Positions 15,647 to 23,081 of a stretch of 35,225 bases of DNA are shown piece after piece (positions within the stretch are counted from its first letter, which is position 1; every line of letters begins with the position of its first letter). The notes beneath the pieces were generated by a model, which had not been told where the DNA came from, ran no database searches, and saw only the letters and a program-made list of their open reading frames with translations. Made by a program: the position numbers and the translations under genes. The stretch comes from Dolichospermum sp. UHCC 0259 (GTDB taxonomy: Bacteria > Cyanobacteriota > Cyanobacteriia > Cyanobacteriales > Nostocaceae): assembly GCF_009711935.1 (NCBI RefSeq), contig NZ_VIKX01000140.1, positions 1 through 35,225 on the forward strand, given 5' to 3'.

Positions 15647-15835
15647 TTCCATTATCAAGACCATAAAAATAACTTAATATTTCGCTATGATAATGCAAAG
15701 CATAAGCCTGATTTGGGTTATACAGATCATAAACATATTAAAGATAAAATTGTCCAATCTAAAATTCCAGATATTGAACAAGTAATTTTAGAAATTATCA
15801 GCGAATACTTAAATAATCCAAAAGGAGAAATATAA
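15647..15835 (+). pseudogene. TumE-like (DUF6516) toxin fragment
   Basis: From 15647 to the stop at 15833-15835 the frame reads FHYQDHKNNLIFRYDNAKHK, then PDLGYTDHKHIKDK and a C-terminal PDIEQVILEIISEYL. The FHYQD / FRYDNA pattern is that of small toxins annotated as TumE family. There is no start codon and the N-terminal third is missing. It is wedged between the two parts of the methyltransferase relic. Confidence 0.6.
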
Positions 15836-15849
15836 TCTAACTAAATTAA

Positions 15850-15960
15850 CTTCGCAACAAAGAAATTAATCAGTATCAAAAAATTGTCATTATTTTAACA
15901 GAAACTTTGCGACTAATGCAGGAAATTGATAGAACTATTCCAGATTTACCACTAGAGTAA
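15850..15960 (+). pseudogene. C-terminal fragment of the methyltransferase remnant
   Basis: An open frame ends at TAA 15958-15960 with NQYQKIVIILTETLRLMQEI and DRTIPDLPLE. This YQKIV..L.ETIRLM-EID ending is how many ISP-like restriction methylases terminate. It has no start and lies 40 bases before the NHL gene, so the original methylase gene probably ended here. Confidence 0.5.
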
Positions 15961-16000
15961 AAACTGGGATAATTAATAAATATTACTGCCTAAAACCACA

Positions 16001-17161
16001 TTGCAAACCCAAAATATCCCCCATTTACCTCTCTCTCCTCATGGTGCAAAAATAATATTAGGAAACAATATTACACCAGAACAATTAGTAATTCCCCTTG
16101 CACCCACTCCTACAACAATGTTTGGACCTCGTGCAGCTTATTTAATATCACCAACTGGACCCTTATGGGTAGCAGATACAGGACATCATCGTTTATTAGG
16201 GTGGCGAAATCTACCTACAAATGATCATCAACCTGCTGACTGGATAATAGGACAACCTGACTTTTATCATGAAGGACAAAACGCCAAAGGTACACCAGGA
16301 GAATCTACATTTAGTGTGCCTACAGGTATTTGTAAATGTGGTAATGGGTTAGCCGTTGCCGATGCTTGGAATCATCGAATTTTAATATGGTATAATATCC
16401 CTAAAGATAGTCATATTCCCGCAGATTTAGTATTAGGACAAACAAATTTTATTGATAATTTACCTAACCGGGGAAGTCAACAACCTGCGGCAAATACCTT
16501 ACATTGGCCTTATGGTATTTTCTATTATCAAGGTAAGTTATTTGTCGCTGATACCGGAAATCGTCGGTTATTAATTTGGAATCAATTACCCACAGAAAAT
16601 GGACAACCTGCGGATATAGTTTTGGGACAACCAGATATGATATCTCGTAATGAAAATGGGGGTGGTTCTCCCACTGCTGCTAGTATGCGTTGGTGTCATG
16701 ATATCACCCTTTGGGAAGATAATTTAGTTGTCACAGATGCAGGTAATAACCGGGTAATGATTTGGGAAGGAATACCAACAGAAAATAATGCCCCTTGTTC
16801 GGTGGTTTTAGGACAAAAAAACTTCAATTTTGTGGAATTAAATCAAGGTGTTTATTTCCCCAGTGCCAGTAGTTTAAGTATGCCTTATGGGGTAGATGTT
16901 GCGGGGGATTGGTTAATAGTTGCTGATACAGCTAATTCCCGTTTGCTAGGATGGAAAAAACGATCATCTATTTTATTATTGCAGGGTGCGGATGCTGATG
17001 GTGTGATGGGACAAGATAACTTTACAAATAAAAGCGAAAATCGCAATTTTGGACTACCAACAAGACGAAGTTTAAATTGGTGTTATGGAATTAAGGTTTG
17101 TGGTAAGAATGCAGTAGTTGCTGATTCTGGGAACAATCGCGTTTTGATTTGGAAGTTTTGA
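16001..17161 (+). CDS. NHL-repeat (beta-propeller) protein of the extended hyp operon
   Basis: A protein of about 386 residues with five or more repeats of the form VADTGNRRLLIWNQLP..., each followed by PADIVLGQP. The copies include VADTGHHRLLGW, VADAWNHRILIW, VADTGNRRLLIW, VTDAGNNRVMIW, VADTANSRLLGW and VADSGNNRVLIW. These NHL-type blades fold into a propeller used for binding. There is no signal peptide, so it is probably cytoplasmic. The start is uncertain: TTG 16001 has no ribosome binding site and the first in-frame ATG is about 40 residues in; the decayed methylase upstream may have replaced the original start. An NHL gene directly before hypF is known in Nostoc. A role in hydrogenase maturation is inferred from position. 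Confidence 0.8.
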   Translation: MQTQNIPHLPLSPHGAKIILGNNITPEQLVIPLAPTPTTMFGPRAAYLISPTGPLWVADTGHHRLLGWRNLPTNDHQPADWIIGQPDFYHEGQNAKGTPGESTFSVPTGICKCGNGLAVADAWNHRILIWYNIPKDSHIPADLVLGQTNFIDNLPNRGSQQPAANTLHWPYGIFYYQGKLFVADTGNRRLLIWNQLPTENGQPADIVLGQPDMISRNENGGGSPTAASMRWCHDITLWEDNLVVTDAGNNRVMIWEGIPTENNAPCSVVLGQKNFNFVELNQGVYFPSASSLSMPYGVDVAGDWLIVADTANSRLLGWKKRSSILLLQGADADGVMGQDNFTNKSENRNFGLPTRRSLNWCYGIKVCGKNAVVADSGNNRVLIWKF

Positions 17162-17162
17162 T

Positions 17163-17199
17163 TATCTCACACAAAGGCGCAAAGACGCAAAGGAAGAAA
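17163..17199 (+). repeat. Dispersed repeat supplying the hypF ribosome binding site
   Basis: TCTCACACAAAGGCGCAAAG continues into ACGCAAAGGAAGAAAAATG. This is the same unit as the left part of 7242-7329. The AAGGAAG that ends the repeat lies 5 bases before hypF ATG 17201. Confidence 0.75.
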
Positions 17200-17200
17200 A

Positions 17201-19570
17201 ATGCCGCTTGAAGAAATTAGGGTTCGTGGTGTTGTTCAAGGGGTGGGTTTTCGTCCTACTGTTTATCGTTTGGCGAAGGTTTGCGGTTTGAAAGGTGATG
17301 TTTGTAATGATGGTGAAGGTGTTTTAATTCGTGTTTCTGGTAGTGAGGAAGAAATAACGGAGTTTGTCAATAAATTATATCAAGAATGTCCGCCTTTGGC
17401 AGGAATTAAGGAGTTAATTAGAAGTCCATATTTGGGTGAGTTTGATTTTGATGATTTTGTCATTTCTTGTAGTGTTCATAGTGTGGTAAAAACGGAAATC
17501 TCTCCTGACGCTGCAAGTTGTCCCCAATGTCAAAGGGAGATTTTTGATCCTTTTAGTCGTTATTTTCGTTATCCTTTTACTAATTGTACTCATTGTGGTC
17601 CAAGGTTGAGTATTATTCGGGCTATTCCTTACGATAGAAATAACACCAGCATGGTGAATTTTTCTATGTGCAAGGAATGTGAAAAGGAATATCAAGATGT
17701 AGAAAATCGTCGGTTTCATGCCCAACCTATTGCTTGTTTTGTATGTGGACCTCGTGCATGGTTAGAAAGGGCTGACGGTAAACCTGTAATCTCTGATATG
17801 TTTTCCATGTTGGATGACGTGGATGCTGTTTGCACTTTATTGCAAAAGGGTGAAATTGTTGCTATTAAAGGTTTAGGTGGTTTCCATTTAGCTTGTGATG
17901 CCACTTTAGAAAATGCAGTTCTAAAACTTAGAAATCGTAAACATCGTTATCATAAACCTTTGGCTTTAATGGCTAGAGATATTAATATTATTTCTGAGTA
18001 TTGCTATATTAATGATTTAGAAAAAGAATTATTAACAAATTCTGCTGCACCAATAGTTTTATTAAATATTAAAGATCATAGTAAATTAGCATCTTCCATA
18101 GCAGCCGGACAAAATACTCTTGGTTTTATGCTGCCTTATACACCGTTACATCATTTAATTCTTAAAAGAATGAAAGTGCCAATAGTTTTAACTAGCGGTA
18201 ATATTTCTGATGAACCACAATGTATAGATAATGAAGATGCAAAAGATAAGTTATCAAAAATAGCTGATTATTTTCTTTTACATAATCGAGATATTGTGAA
18301 TAGAGTAGATGATTCCGTTGTTAGAGTTATTGATAATCAAATTCAAACCCTCAGACGGGCTAGAGGATATGCACCTGCACCAATTATTTTACCTCCAGGA
18401 TTTGCAAAAATACCGCCTATTTTAGCAATGGGTAGCGAGTTAAAAAACACCTTTTGTTTATTACGAGAAAGTGAGGCGATTTTATCACAACATTTAGGAG
18501 ATTTAGAAAATGCTGCTGCTTTTAATGCTTATCAAGAAACATTGAATTTATATCTGAATTTATTTCAACATAAACCAGAAATAATTGCTATTGATAAACA
18601 TCCAGAATATTTATCTTCTAAACTTGGCAAAGAACTAGCAGAAAGTAATAACATTAAATTAGAAGAAATTCAACATCATCATGCCCATATTGCTGCTTGT
18701 ATGGCAGAAAACCAAATTCCCTTAAAGACAAAACCCATTTTAGGAATAGCATTTGATGGCTTAGGATATGGTGAAGATGGTACACTATGGGGAGGAGAAT
18801 TTTTACTAGCAGATTATCAAAATTTTCAAAGATTAGCTACATTTACGCCAATGGCAATGATAGGAGGAAAACAGGCAATTTATCAACCTTGGAGAAATAC
18901 CTATTCTCAATTAATTAATGCTTTTACTTGGGAAGAACTTCAAAAAAAATACAGTGATTTAGAAATCATCAAATTTTTAGAACATAAAAACCCCAAACTA
19001 CTCAATCAAATCATAGAAAAAGGTATTAATTCGCCCTTAACATCATCAGTAGGCAGATTATTTGATGCAGTTGCAGCCGCAATAGGTATTTGTCGAGAAC
19101 AATGCAGTTATGAAGGACAAGCAGCCATAGAAATGGAAGCCATAGCTGATACCAATATTTTAAACAATGATGAAGAAAGTCTAAATTATTCCTTTAACTT
19201 TGAAAAGTCAGATAATATTTATTATATAGATACATCTCCAACATGGCGAGAAATTCTTAATGATATTAAACAGCAAATTTCACCATCGGAAATAGCGGCA
19301 AAATTTCCTAAAAGTTTAGCTATTGCTATTGTGACAATGGTTAAACAACTTAGACAAGAACATCAATTTAATCAAGTAGCATTAACAGGAGGCGTATTTC
19401 AGAACCAAATTCTATTCCGACAGGTAAAAATGCGATTAGAAAAATTAGAAATTAATGTATTAACTCATAGTATAGTACCAACAAATGATGGCGGTTTATC
19501 ATTAGGACAAAGTGTAATTGCAGCCGCTAAATATATAAAAAGATCCCCGACTTCTGAGATTAAGTTATAA
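17201..19570 (+). CDS. hypF: Carbamoyltransferase HypF, hydrogenase maturation
   Basis: HypF makes carbamoyl-AMP from carbamoyl phosphate and ATP and transfers the carbamoyl group to the C-terminal Cys of HypE, the first step of cyanide ligand synthesis. The 789-residue length is normal. Domains: acylphosphatase-like (VVQGVGFRPTVYRLA, 11-25), two zinc-finger halves with CPQC, CTHC, CKEC and CFVC pairs (about 105-185), a YrdC-like nucleotide-binding domain (about 200-385), and a Kae1-like domain with the metal-binding HHHAH at 492-496 and GGVFQNQ near the end. The start has a good ribosome binding site within a dispersed repeat. The last residues, KRSPTSEIKL, are encoded by the left arm of a palindromic repeat (19541-19605), so the native C-terminus was probably altered. 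Confidence 0.96.
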   Translation: MPLEEIRVRGVVQGVGFRPTVYRLAKVCGLKGDVCNDGEGVLIRVSGSEEEITEFVNKLYQECPPLAGIKELIRSPYLGEFDFDDFVISCSVHSVVKTEISPDAASCPQCQREIFDPFSRYFRYPFTNCTHCGPRLSIIRAIPYDRNNTSMVNFSMCKECEKEYQDVENRRFHAQPIACFVCGPRAWLERADGKPVISDMFSMLDDVDAVCTLLQKGEIVAIKGLGGFHLACDATLENAVLKLRNRKHRYHKPLALMARDINIISEYCYINDLEKELLTNSAAPIVLLNIKDHSKLASSIAAGQNTLGFMLPYTPLHHLILKRMKVPIVLTSGNISDEPQCIDNEDAKDKLSKIADYFLLHNRDIVNRVDDSVVRVIDNQIQTLRRARGYAPAPIILPPGFAKIPPILAMGSELKNTFCLLRESEAILSQHLGDLENAAAFNAYQETLNLYLNLFQHKPEIIAIDKHPEYLSSKLGKELAESNNIKLEEIQHHHAHIAACMAENQIPLKTKPILGIAFDGLGYGEDGTLWGGEFLLADYQNFQRLATFTPMAMIGGKQAIYQPWRNTYSQLINAFTWEELQKKYSDLEIIKFLEHKNPKLLNQIIEKGINSPLTSSVGRLFDAVAAAIGICREQCSYEGQAAIEMEAIADTNILNNDEESLNYSFNFEKSDNIYYIDTSPTWREILNDIKQQISPSEIAAKFPKSLAIAIVTMVKQLRQEHQFNQVALTGGVFQNQILFRQVKMRLEKLEINVLTHSIVPTNDGGLSLGQSVIAAAKYIKRSPTSEIKL

Positions 19571-19605
19571 TTTATTCATTAAATTATAAAAGAAGTCGGG
19601 GATCT
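19541..19605. repeat. Hairpin family copy 2, straddling the hypF stop codon
   Basis: Left arm AGATCCCCGACTTCT (19541-19555) and right arm AGAAGTCGGGGATCT (19591-19605) flank an inner palindrome TTATAATTTA / TAAATTATAA. The hypF TAA (19568-19570) is inside the inner left arm. The outer arms match the compact copies at 15260, 25690 and 27555. Confidence 0.9.
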
Positions 19606-19630
19606 GGAATCTTAAAGAAGGAAAACTAAA

Positions 19631-19876
19631 ATGTGCTTAGGAATACCCGGACAAATAACAGAAATAACCAATAAAGAACATAAACTAGCTATGGTTAATA
19701 TTGGAGGAGTCAAAAGACAAATAAATATAGCCTGTATAGTTGACGAACAACACCCTCCCGAAAAATGTATAGGAGATTGGGTATTAGTTCACGTCGGTTT
19801 CGCCATGAACAGAATCAATGAACAAGAAGCCGCAGAAACATTACAATTATTGCAAGAAATAGCCGCCTTGCACTAA
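19631..19876 (+). CDS. hypC: Hydrogenase maturation chaperone HypC
   Basis: HypC is a small chaperone that works with HypD to assemble the Fe(CN)2CO unit and then brings it to the hydrogenase large subunit precursor. The 81-residue length is typical. The N-terminus MCLGIPGQI contains the essential Cys2, used after Met removal. A beta-barrel core (MVNIGGVKRQINIACI...DWVLVHVGFAMNRI) and a helical tail follow. AAGAAGGA lies about 8 bases before the ATG. It follows hypF with a palindromic repeat between, and hypD is 124 bases downstream, so the genes are probably one operon. Confidence 0.96.
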   Translation: MCLGIPGQITEITNKEHKLAMVNIGGVKRQINIACIVDEQHPPEKCIGDWVLVHVGFAMNRINEQEAAETLQLLQEIAALH

Positions 19877-19896
19877 AGTACAAGCCTAATAGCAAA

Positions 19897-19914
19897 AGTC
19901 CGTTAAAACGGACT
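19897..19914. repeat. 8-bp-stem hairpin between hypC and hypD
   Basis: AGTCCGTT, loop AA, AACGGACT. This is a common short Nostocales repeat unit. No T-run follows, so it is more likely a neutral repeat or RNA processing/stability hairpin than a terminator. Confidence 0.65.
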
Positions 19915-20000
19915 GGAAAAACAAAATAATGACATTCTAGCTAATCAATTTATGTTTTCTGAAGTAATTAATCCAAAATCTAAAAAAATTTGAAATTGAT

Positions 20001-21152
20001 ATGAAATATGTAGACGAATTTCGTAACCCAGAAAAAGCCCAAGCCTTACAAAAAGAAATCAAAAAACTCAGCCAAAAAATAGACAGACATTTAAAAATAA
20101 TGGAAGTATGTGGAGGACATACCCATTCTATTTTTAAATATGGAATCGAAGAAATATTGCCAGATAATATTGAATTAATTCATGGGCCTGGTTGTCCAGT
20201 GTGTGTCATGCCTAAAGGGAGAATAGATGATGCGATCGCCCTCTGTCAACTACCCAACGTCATATTTACCACATTTGGCGACGCAATGCGCGTACCCGGT
20301 TCAAAAACCAGCTTATTGCAAGCCAAAGCCCAAGGTGCTGATATTCGCATGGTTTACTCACCCTTGGATAGTCTGAAAATAGCCAAAGAAAACCCCAATA
20401 AAGAAATCATCTTCTTTGGTTTAGGCTTTGAAACCACCGCCCCTAGTACCGCATTTACCATTCTCCAAGCAGCCGCAGAAAATATTACTAATTTCAGTAT
20501 GTTTTCTAATCATGTATTAGTAATTCCCGCCTTACAAGCATTATTAGAAAACCCCGATTTACAACTTGATGGTTTTGTTGGTCCAGGTCATGTAAGTATG
20601 GTCATAGGAACAGAACCTTATGAATTTATTGCCAAAGAATATCATAAACCAATTGTTATTTCTGGCTTTGAACCATTAGACATCTTCCAATCAATTTGGA
20701 TGTTATTAAAACAAATAGTAGAAAATCGTTGTCAAGTTGAAAATCAATATAATCGTTTAGTAGAACCAGCCGGAAATAAAAACGCATTAATAGCCATGAA
20801 TCAAGTTTTTACAGTGCGTGAAAAATTTGCATGGCGAGGTTTAGGAGAAATCCCCAATTCCGGTTTTAAAATCCGCCAGGAATATGCCCAATTTGATGCT
20901 GAAGTTAAATTTACAATTCCTAATTTAAAAGTAGCAGATCATAAAGCTTGTCAATGTGGAGAAATTCTCAAAGGAGTTTTAAAACCTTGGCAATGTAAAG
21001 TATTTGGAACAGCTTGCACCCCAGAATCACCCATAGGAACTTGTATGGTTTCTTCCGAAGGTGCTTGTGCAGCGTATTATAAATATGGGCGACTTTCAAC
21101 AATGGCTAAAAGAGAAAAATTAGGTGCATCGAACGAACCTCTATCAGTCTAA
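20001..21152 (+). CDS. hypD: Hydrogenase maturation protein HypD
   Basis: HypD is the [4Fe-4S] scaffold on which, with HypC, the iron with its CN and CO ligands is built before transfer to the hydrogenase. Length 383 residues, normal. Visible motifs: MEVCGGHTHSIFKYG with the ligand-binding Cys near residue 36, HGPGCPVCVMPKGRID near 61-76, FGLGFETTAPSTA, GPGHVSMVIG, and the C-terminal Cys cluster CQCGEILKGV...WQCKVFGTACTPE...GTCMVSSEGACAAYY that holds the Fe-S cluster. All expected Cys are present. No strong ribosome binding site is seen. It stands 24 bases before the tautomerase-like gene. Confidence 0.96.
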   Translation: MKYVDEFRNPEKAQALQKEIKKLSQKIDRHLKIMEVCGGHTHSIFKYGIEEILPDNIELIHGPGCPVCVMPKGRIDDAIALCQLPNVIFTTFGDAMRVPGSKTSLLQAKAQGADIRMVYSPLDSLKIAKENPNKEIIFFGLGFETTAPSTAFTILQAAAENITNFSMFSNHVLVIPALQALLENPDLQLDGFVGPGHVSMVIGTEPYEFIAKEYHKPIVISGFEPLDIFQSIWMLLKQIVENRCQVENQYNRLVEPAGNKNALIAMNQVFTVREKFAWRGLGEIPNSGFKIRQEYAQFDAEVKFTIPNLKVADHKACQCGEILKGVLKPWQCKVFGTACTPESPIGTCMVSSEGACAAYYKYGRLSTMAKREKLGASNEPLSV

Positions 21153-21176
21153 ATTGCACAATTTGAGGAAAATTAG

Positions 21177-21458
21177 ATGGCTTATGTAACCGTCCGCATT
21201 GGTAAAAATAATTCCATAGAAAAAAAGAGGAAATTAGTTAAAAATATAACTGATGCTTTATCCTCAGTTATAGATACTAAATCTGAATCAATAATTGTTC
21301 ATATTGAAGAAATTGAAGGAGAAGATTGGGCAGTCGGTGGAGTTTTGTATTATGATAAAAACAGCAATAGGCGCGATGAAAGAGACGACCGAGACGACAG
21401 ACGCGAAAGACACGAAAGAGACGACCGAGACGACCGAGATGATAGAAAAAACAGGTAA
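21177..21458 (+). CDS. Tautomerase-superfamily protein lacking Pro1, with Arg/Asp-rich tail
   Basis: A 93-residue protein. Residues 1-60 follow the 4-oxalocrotonate tautomerase fold: YVTVRIGKNNSIEKKRKLVK then NITDALSSVI and IIVHIEEIEGEDWAVGG. A tautomerase-like gene between hypD and hypE is known in Nostoc. Family enzymes use an N-terminal Pro exposed after Met removal. Here the codon after ATG is GCT (Ala), so the catalytic base is absent. After about residue 62 comes a tail of RDERDDRDDRR-type repeats encoded by GA-rich near-tandem DNA, roughly 30 residues not normal for the family. GAGGA lies about 8 bases before the ATG. It is probably structural or regulatory rather than an active tautomerase. 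Confidence 0.8.
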   Translation: MAYVTVRIGKNNSIEKKRKLVKNITDALSSVIDTKSESIIVHIEEIEGEDWAVGGVLYYDKNSNRRDERDDRDDRRERHERDDRDDRDDRKNR

Positions 21459-21470
21459 ATAATTTAAACT

Positions 21471-21489
21471 GACAGGCATTTTGCCTGTC
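21471..21489. repeat. 8-bp-stem hairpin before hypE
   Basis: GACAGGCA, loop TTT, TGCCTGTC, then TTAAAAAATTTT. It could be a weak terminator or RNA-processing site between the tautomerase and hypE genes; the T-run is broken by A residues. Confidence 0.5.
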
Positions 21490-21521
21490 TTAAAAAATTT
21501 TCAGTAGAAAACAATTTTAAA

Positions 21522-22616
21522 ATGACAATTAACTCTAATCAAAATCCGCTTTTTCAAAAAATAGAAACAGCCCGCCGTCGTCCTTCCCAAATTAAAGATA
21601 CTCACATTAATTTATCTCATGGTAGTGGTGGTAAAGCCATGAGAGATTTAATAAATAATATCTTTGTTAAAAGTTTTGATAATCCCATTCTTTCCCAACT
21701 AGAAGACCAAGCAACATTTGATTTAGCCAGTCTTTCTCAATATGGTAATAGATTAGCATTTACCACAGATTCTTATGTGGTAGATCCATTATTTTTTCCT
21801 GGTTCAGACATAGGAGAATTAGCCATAAATGGCACAATTAATGATTTAGCGGTGAGTGGGGCAAAACCTTTATATCTCACCTGTAGCGTCATTTTAGAAG
21901 AAGGTTTACCCGTAGAAGCCTTACGCCGTGTAGTTGCCAGTATGCAGAAAGCAGCCCAAAAAGCCGGAGTCCAAATAGTCACAGGAGACACAAAAGTTGT
22001 TAATCGTGGTTGTGCTGATAAACTATTTATTAACACTGCGGGAATTGGCATAATTCCTCCAAATATTGATATTTCTCCCCGCAATATTCAAGCGGGAGAC
22101 GTAGTAATTATTAACGGAGAAATTGGAAATCATGGCACAGCAATATTAATTGCCAGAGGAGAATTAGCATTAGAAACAAATATAGAAAGTGACTGTCAAC
22201 CATTACATGAATTAGTCGCTGAAATTATCAAGGTTTGCCCCCAAATTCACGCTATGCGAGACGCAACCAGAGGAGGTTTAGCCACAGTATTAAATGAATT
22301 TGCCCTCACTTCTAACTTAGGAATACGTATCAATGAAAATGCAATTCCCATTCGAGAAGAAGTAAATGGAGTCTGTGAAATATTAGGTTTAGATCCTTTA
22401 TATTTAGCCAACGAAGGAAAATTAGTCATAGTTGCACCAGCAGAAAAAGCCGATTTAATTTTAGCAACAATGCAAAATCACCCCACAGGAAAACAAGCAT
22501 CTATCATAGGTGAAATTATTCCTACACCACCAGGAATAGTCCTCTTAAAAACTGCTTTCGCTGCAGAAAGAATCATTGATATGCTAGTAGGAGATCAACT
22601 TCCGCGAATTTGTTAA
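21522..22616 (+). CDS. hypE: Carbamoyl dehydratase HypE, hydrogenase maturation
   Basis: HypE receives a carbamoyl group from HypF on its C-terminal Cys, dehydrates it with ATP to thiocyanate and donates cyanide to the iron on HypC-HypD. The 364-residue protein belongs to the PurM/AIR-synthase fold. It shows LSHGSGGKAMRDLI, TTDSYVVDPLFFPG, GELAINGTINDLAVSGA, TGDTKVV and MRDATRGGLATVLNE, and ends in PRIC with the essential terminal Cys. All needed residues are present. The N-terminal 25 residues before the conserved core are a little longer than usual. A cruciform repeat (22641-22716) separates it from hypA. Confidence 0.96.
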   Translation: MTINSNQNPLFQKIETARRRPSQIKDTHINLSHGSGGKAMRDLINNIFVKSFDNPILSQLEDQATFDLASLSQYGNRLAFTTDSYVVDPLFFPGSDIGELAINGTINDLAVSGAKPLYLTCSVILEEGLPVEALRRVVASMQKAAQKAGVQIVTGDTKVVNRGCADKLFINTAGIGIIPPNIDISPRNIQAGDVVIINGEIGNHGTAILIARGELALETNIESDCQPLHELVAEIIKVCPQIHAMRDATRGGLATVLNEFALTSNLGIRINENAIPIREEVNGVCEILGLDPLYLANEGKLVIVAPAEKADLILATMQNHPTGKQASIIGEIIPTPPGIVLLKTAFAAERIIDMLVGDQLPRIC

Positions 22617-22640
22617 AAATACCTCATTTTTATTGTTTCC

Positions 22641-22716
22641 GTAGGTTGGGTTAACGCAAGGAAACCCAACATCTTCCGAGTTTTGTTGGGTTGCGCTGTC
22701 GCTTAACCCAACCTAC
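22641..22716. repeat. 76-bp cruciform repeat between hypE and hypA
   Basis: Outer arms GTAGGTTGGGTTAA (22641-22654) / TTAACCCAACCTAC (22703-22716) and inner arms AACCCAACA (22663-22671) / TGTTGGGTT (22684-22692). The left half alone recurs at 30347-30377 after cysteine synthase. It is a widespread bacterial intergenic repeat type. Confidence 0.85.
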
Positions 22717-22739
22717 AATGTTGTCTCTTAAATTATACT

Positions 22740-23081
22740 ATGCACGAACTAGGAATAACTCAGAATATCATCGCTATAGTTAGCGAAAACGCCCAAAATA
22801 AAAAAGTCCAAAGAGTATTCTTAGAAATTGGTCAATTATCAGCTATTATGCCAGAAGCGATTAAATTCTGTTTTGATATTTGCGCTAAAGATACAATAGT
22901 CGAAGGGGCAAGATTAGAAATATTAGAAATACCTGGGATAGCTAAATGTCGTCAATGTAGTACAATTTTTTCTATAGATAAACCTTTTGGAATTTGTCAA
23001 TGTGGTAGTGTGCAATTAGATATAATAACTGGTGAAGAATTAAAAATTAAAGAAATTGAAGTGGAGGATTTATGTGTGTAA
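22740..23081 (+). CDS. hypA: Nickel metallochaperone HypA
   Basis: HypA binds nickel and, with HypB, inserts it into the hydrogenase large subunit. The 113-residue protein begins MHE, giving the conserved His2 nickel ligand. The zinc site has Cys70-x2-Cys73 (KCRQC) and Cys86-x-Cys88 (ICQCGS), the second pair being C-x-C rather than the more common C-x2-C. The core LEIGQLSAIMPEAIKFCFD is typical. The 3' end overlaps hypB by 10 bases, so translation is coupled. No ribosome binding site is evident after the cruciform repeat, which ends 23 bases upstream. Confidence 0.95.
   Translation: MHELGITQNIIAIVSENAQNKKVQRVFLEIGQLSAIMPEAIKFCFDICAKDTIVEGARLEILEIPGIAKCRQCSTIFSIDKPFGICQCGSVQLDIITGEELKIKEIEVEDLCV

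Noticed and set aside
21288-21479. 63-codon minus-strand frame opposite the tautomerase tail
   Set aside because: Its hydrophobic Val/Ser repeats are the antisense of the Arg/Asp repeat DNA.
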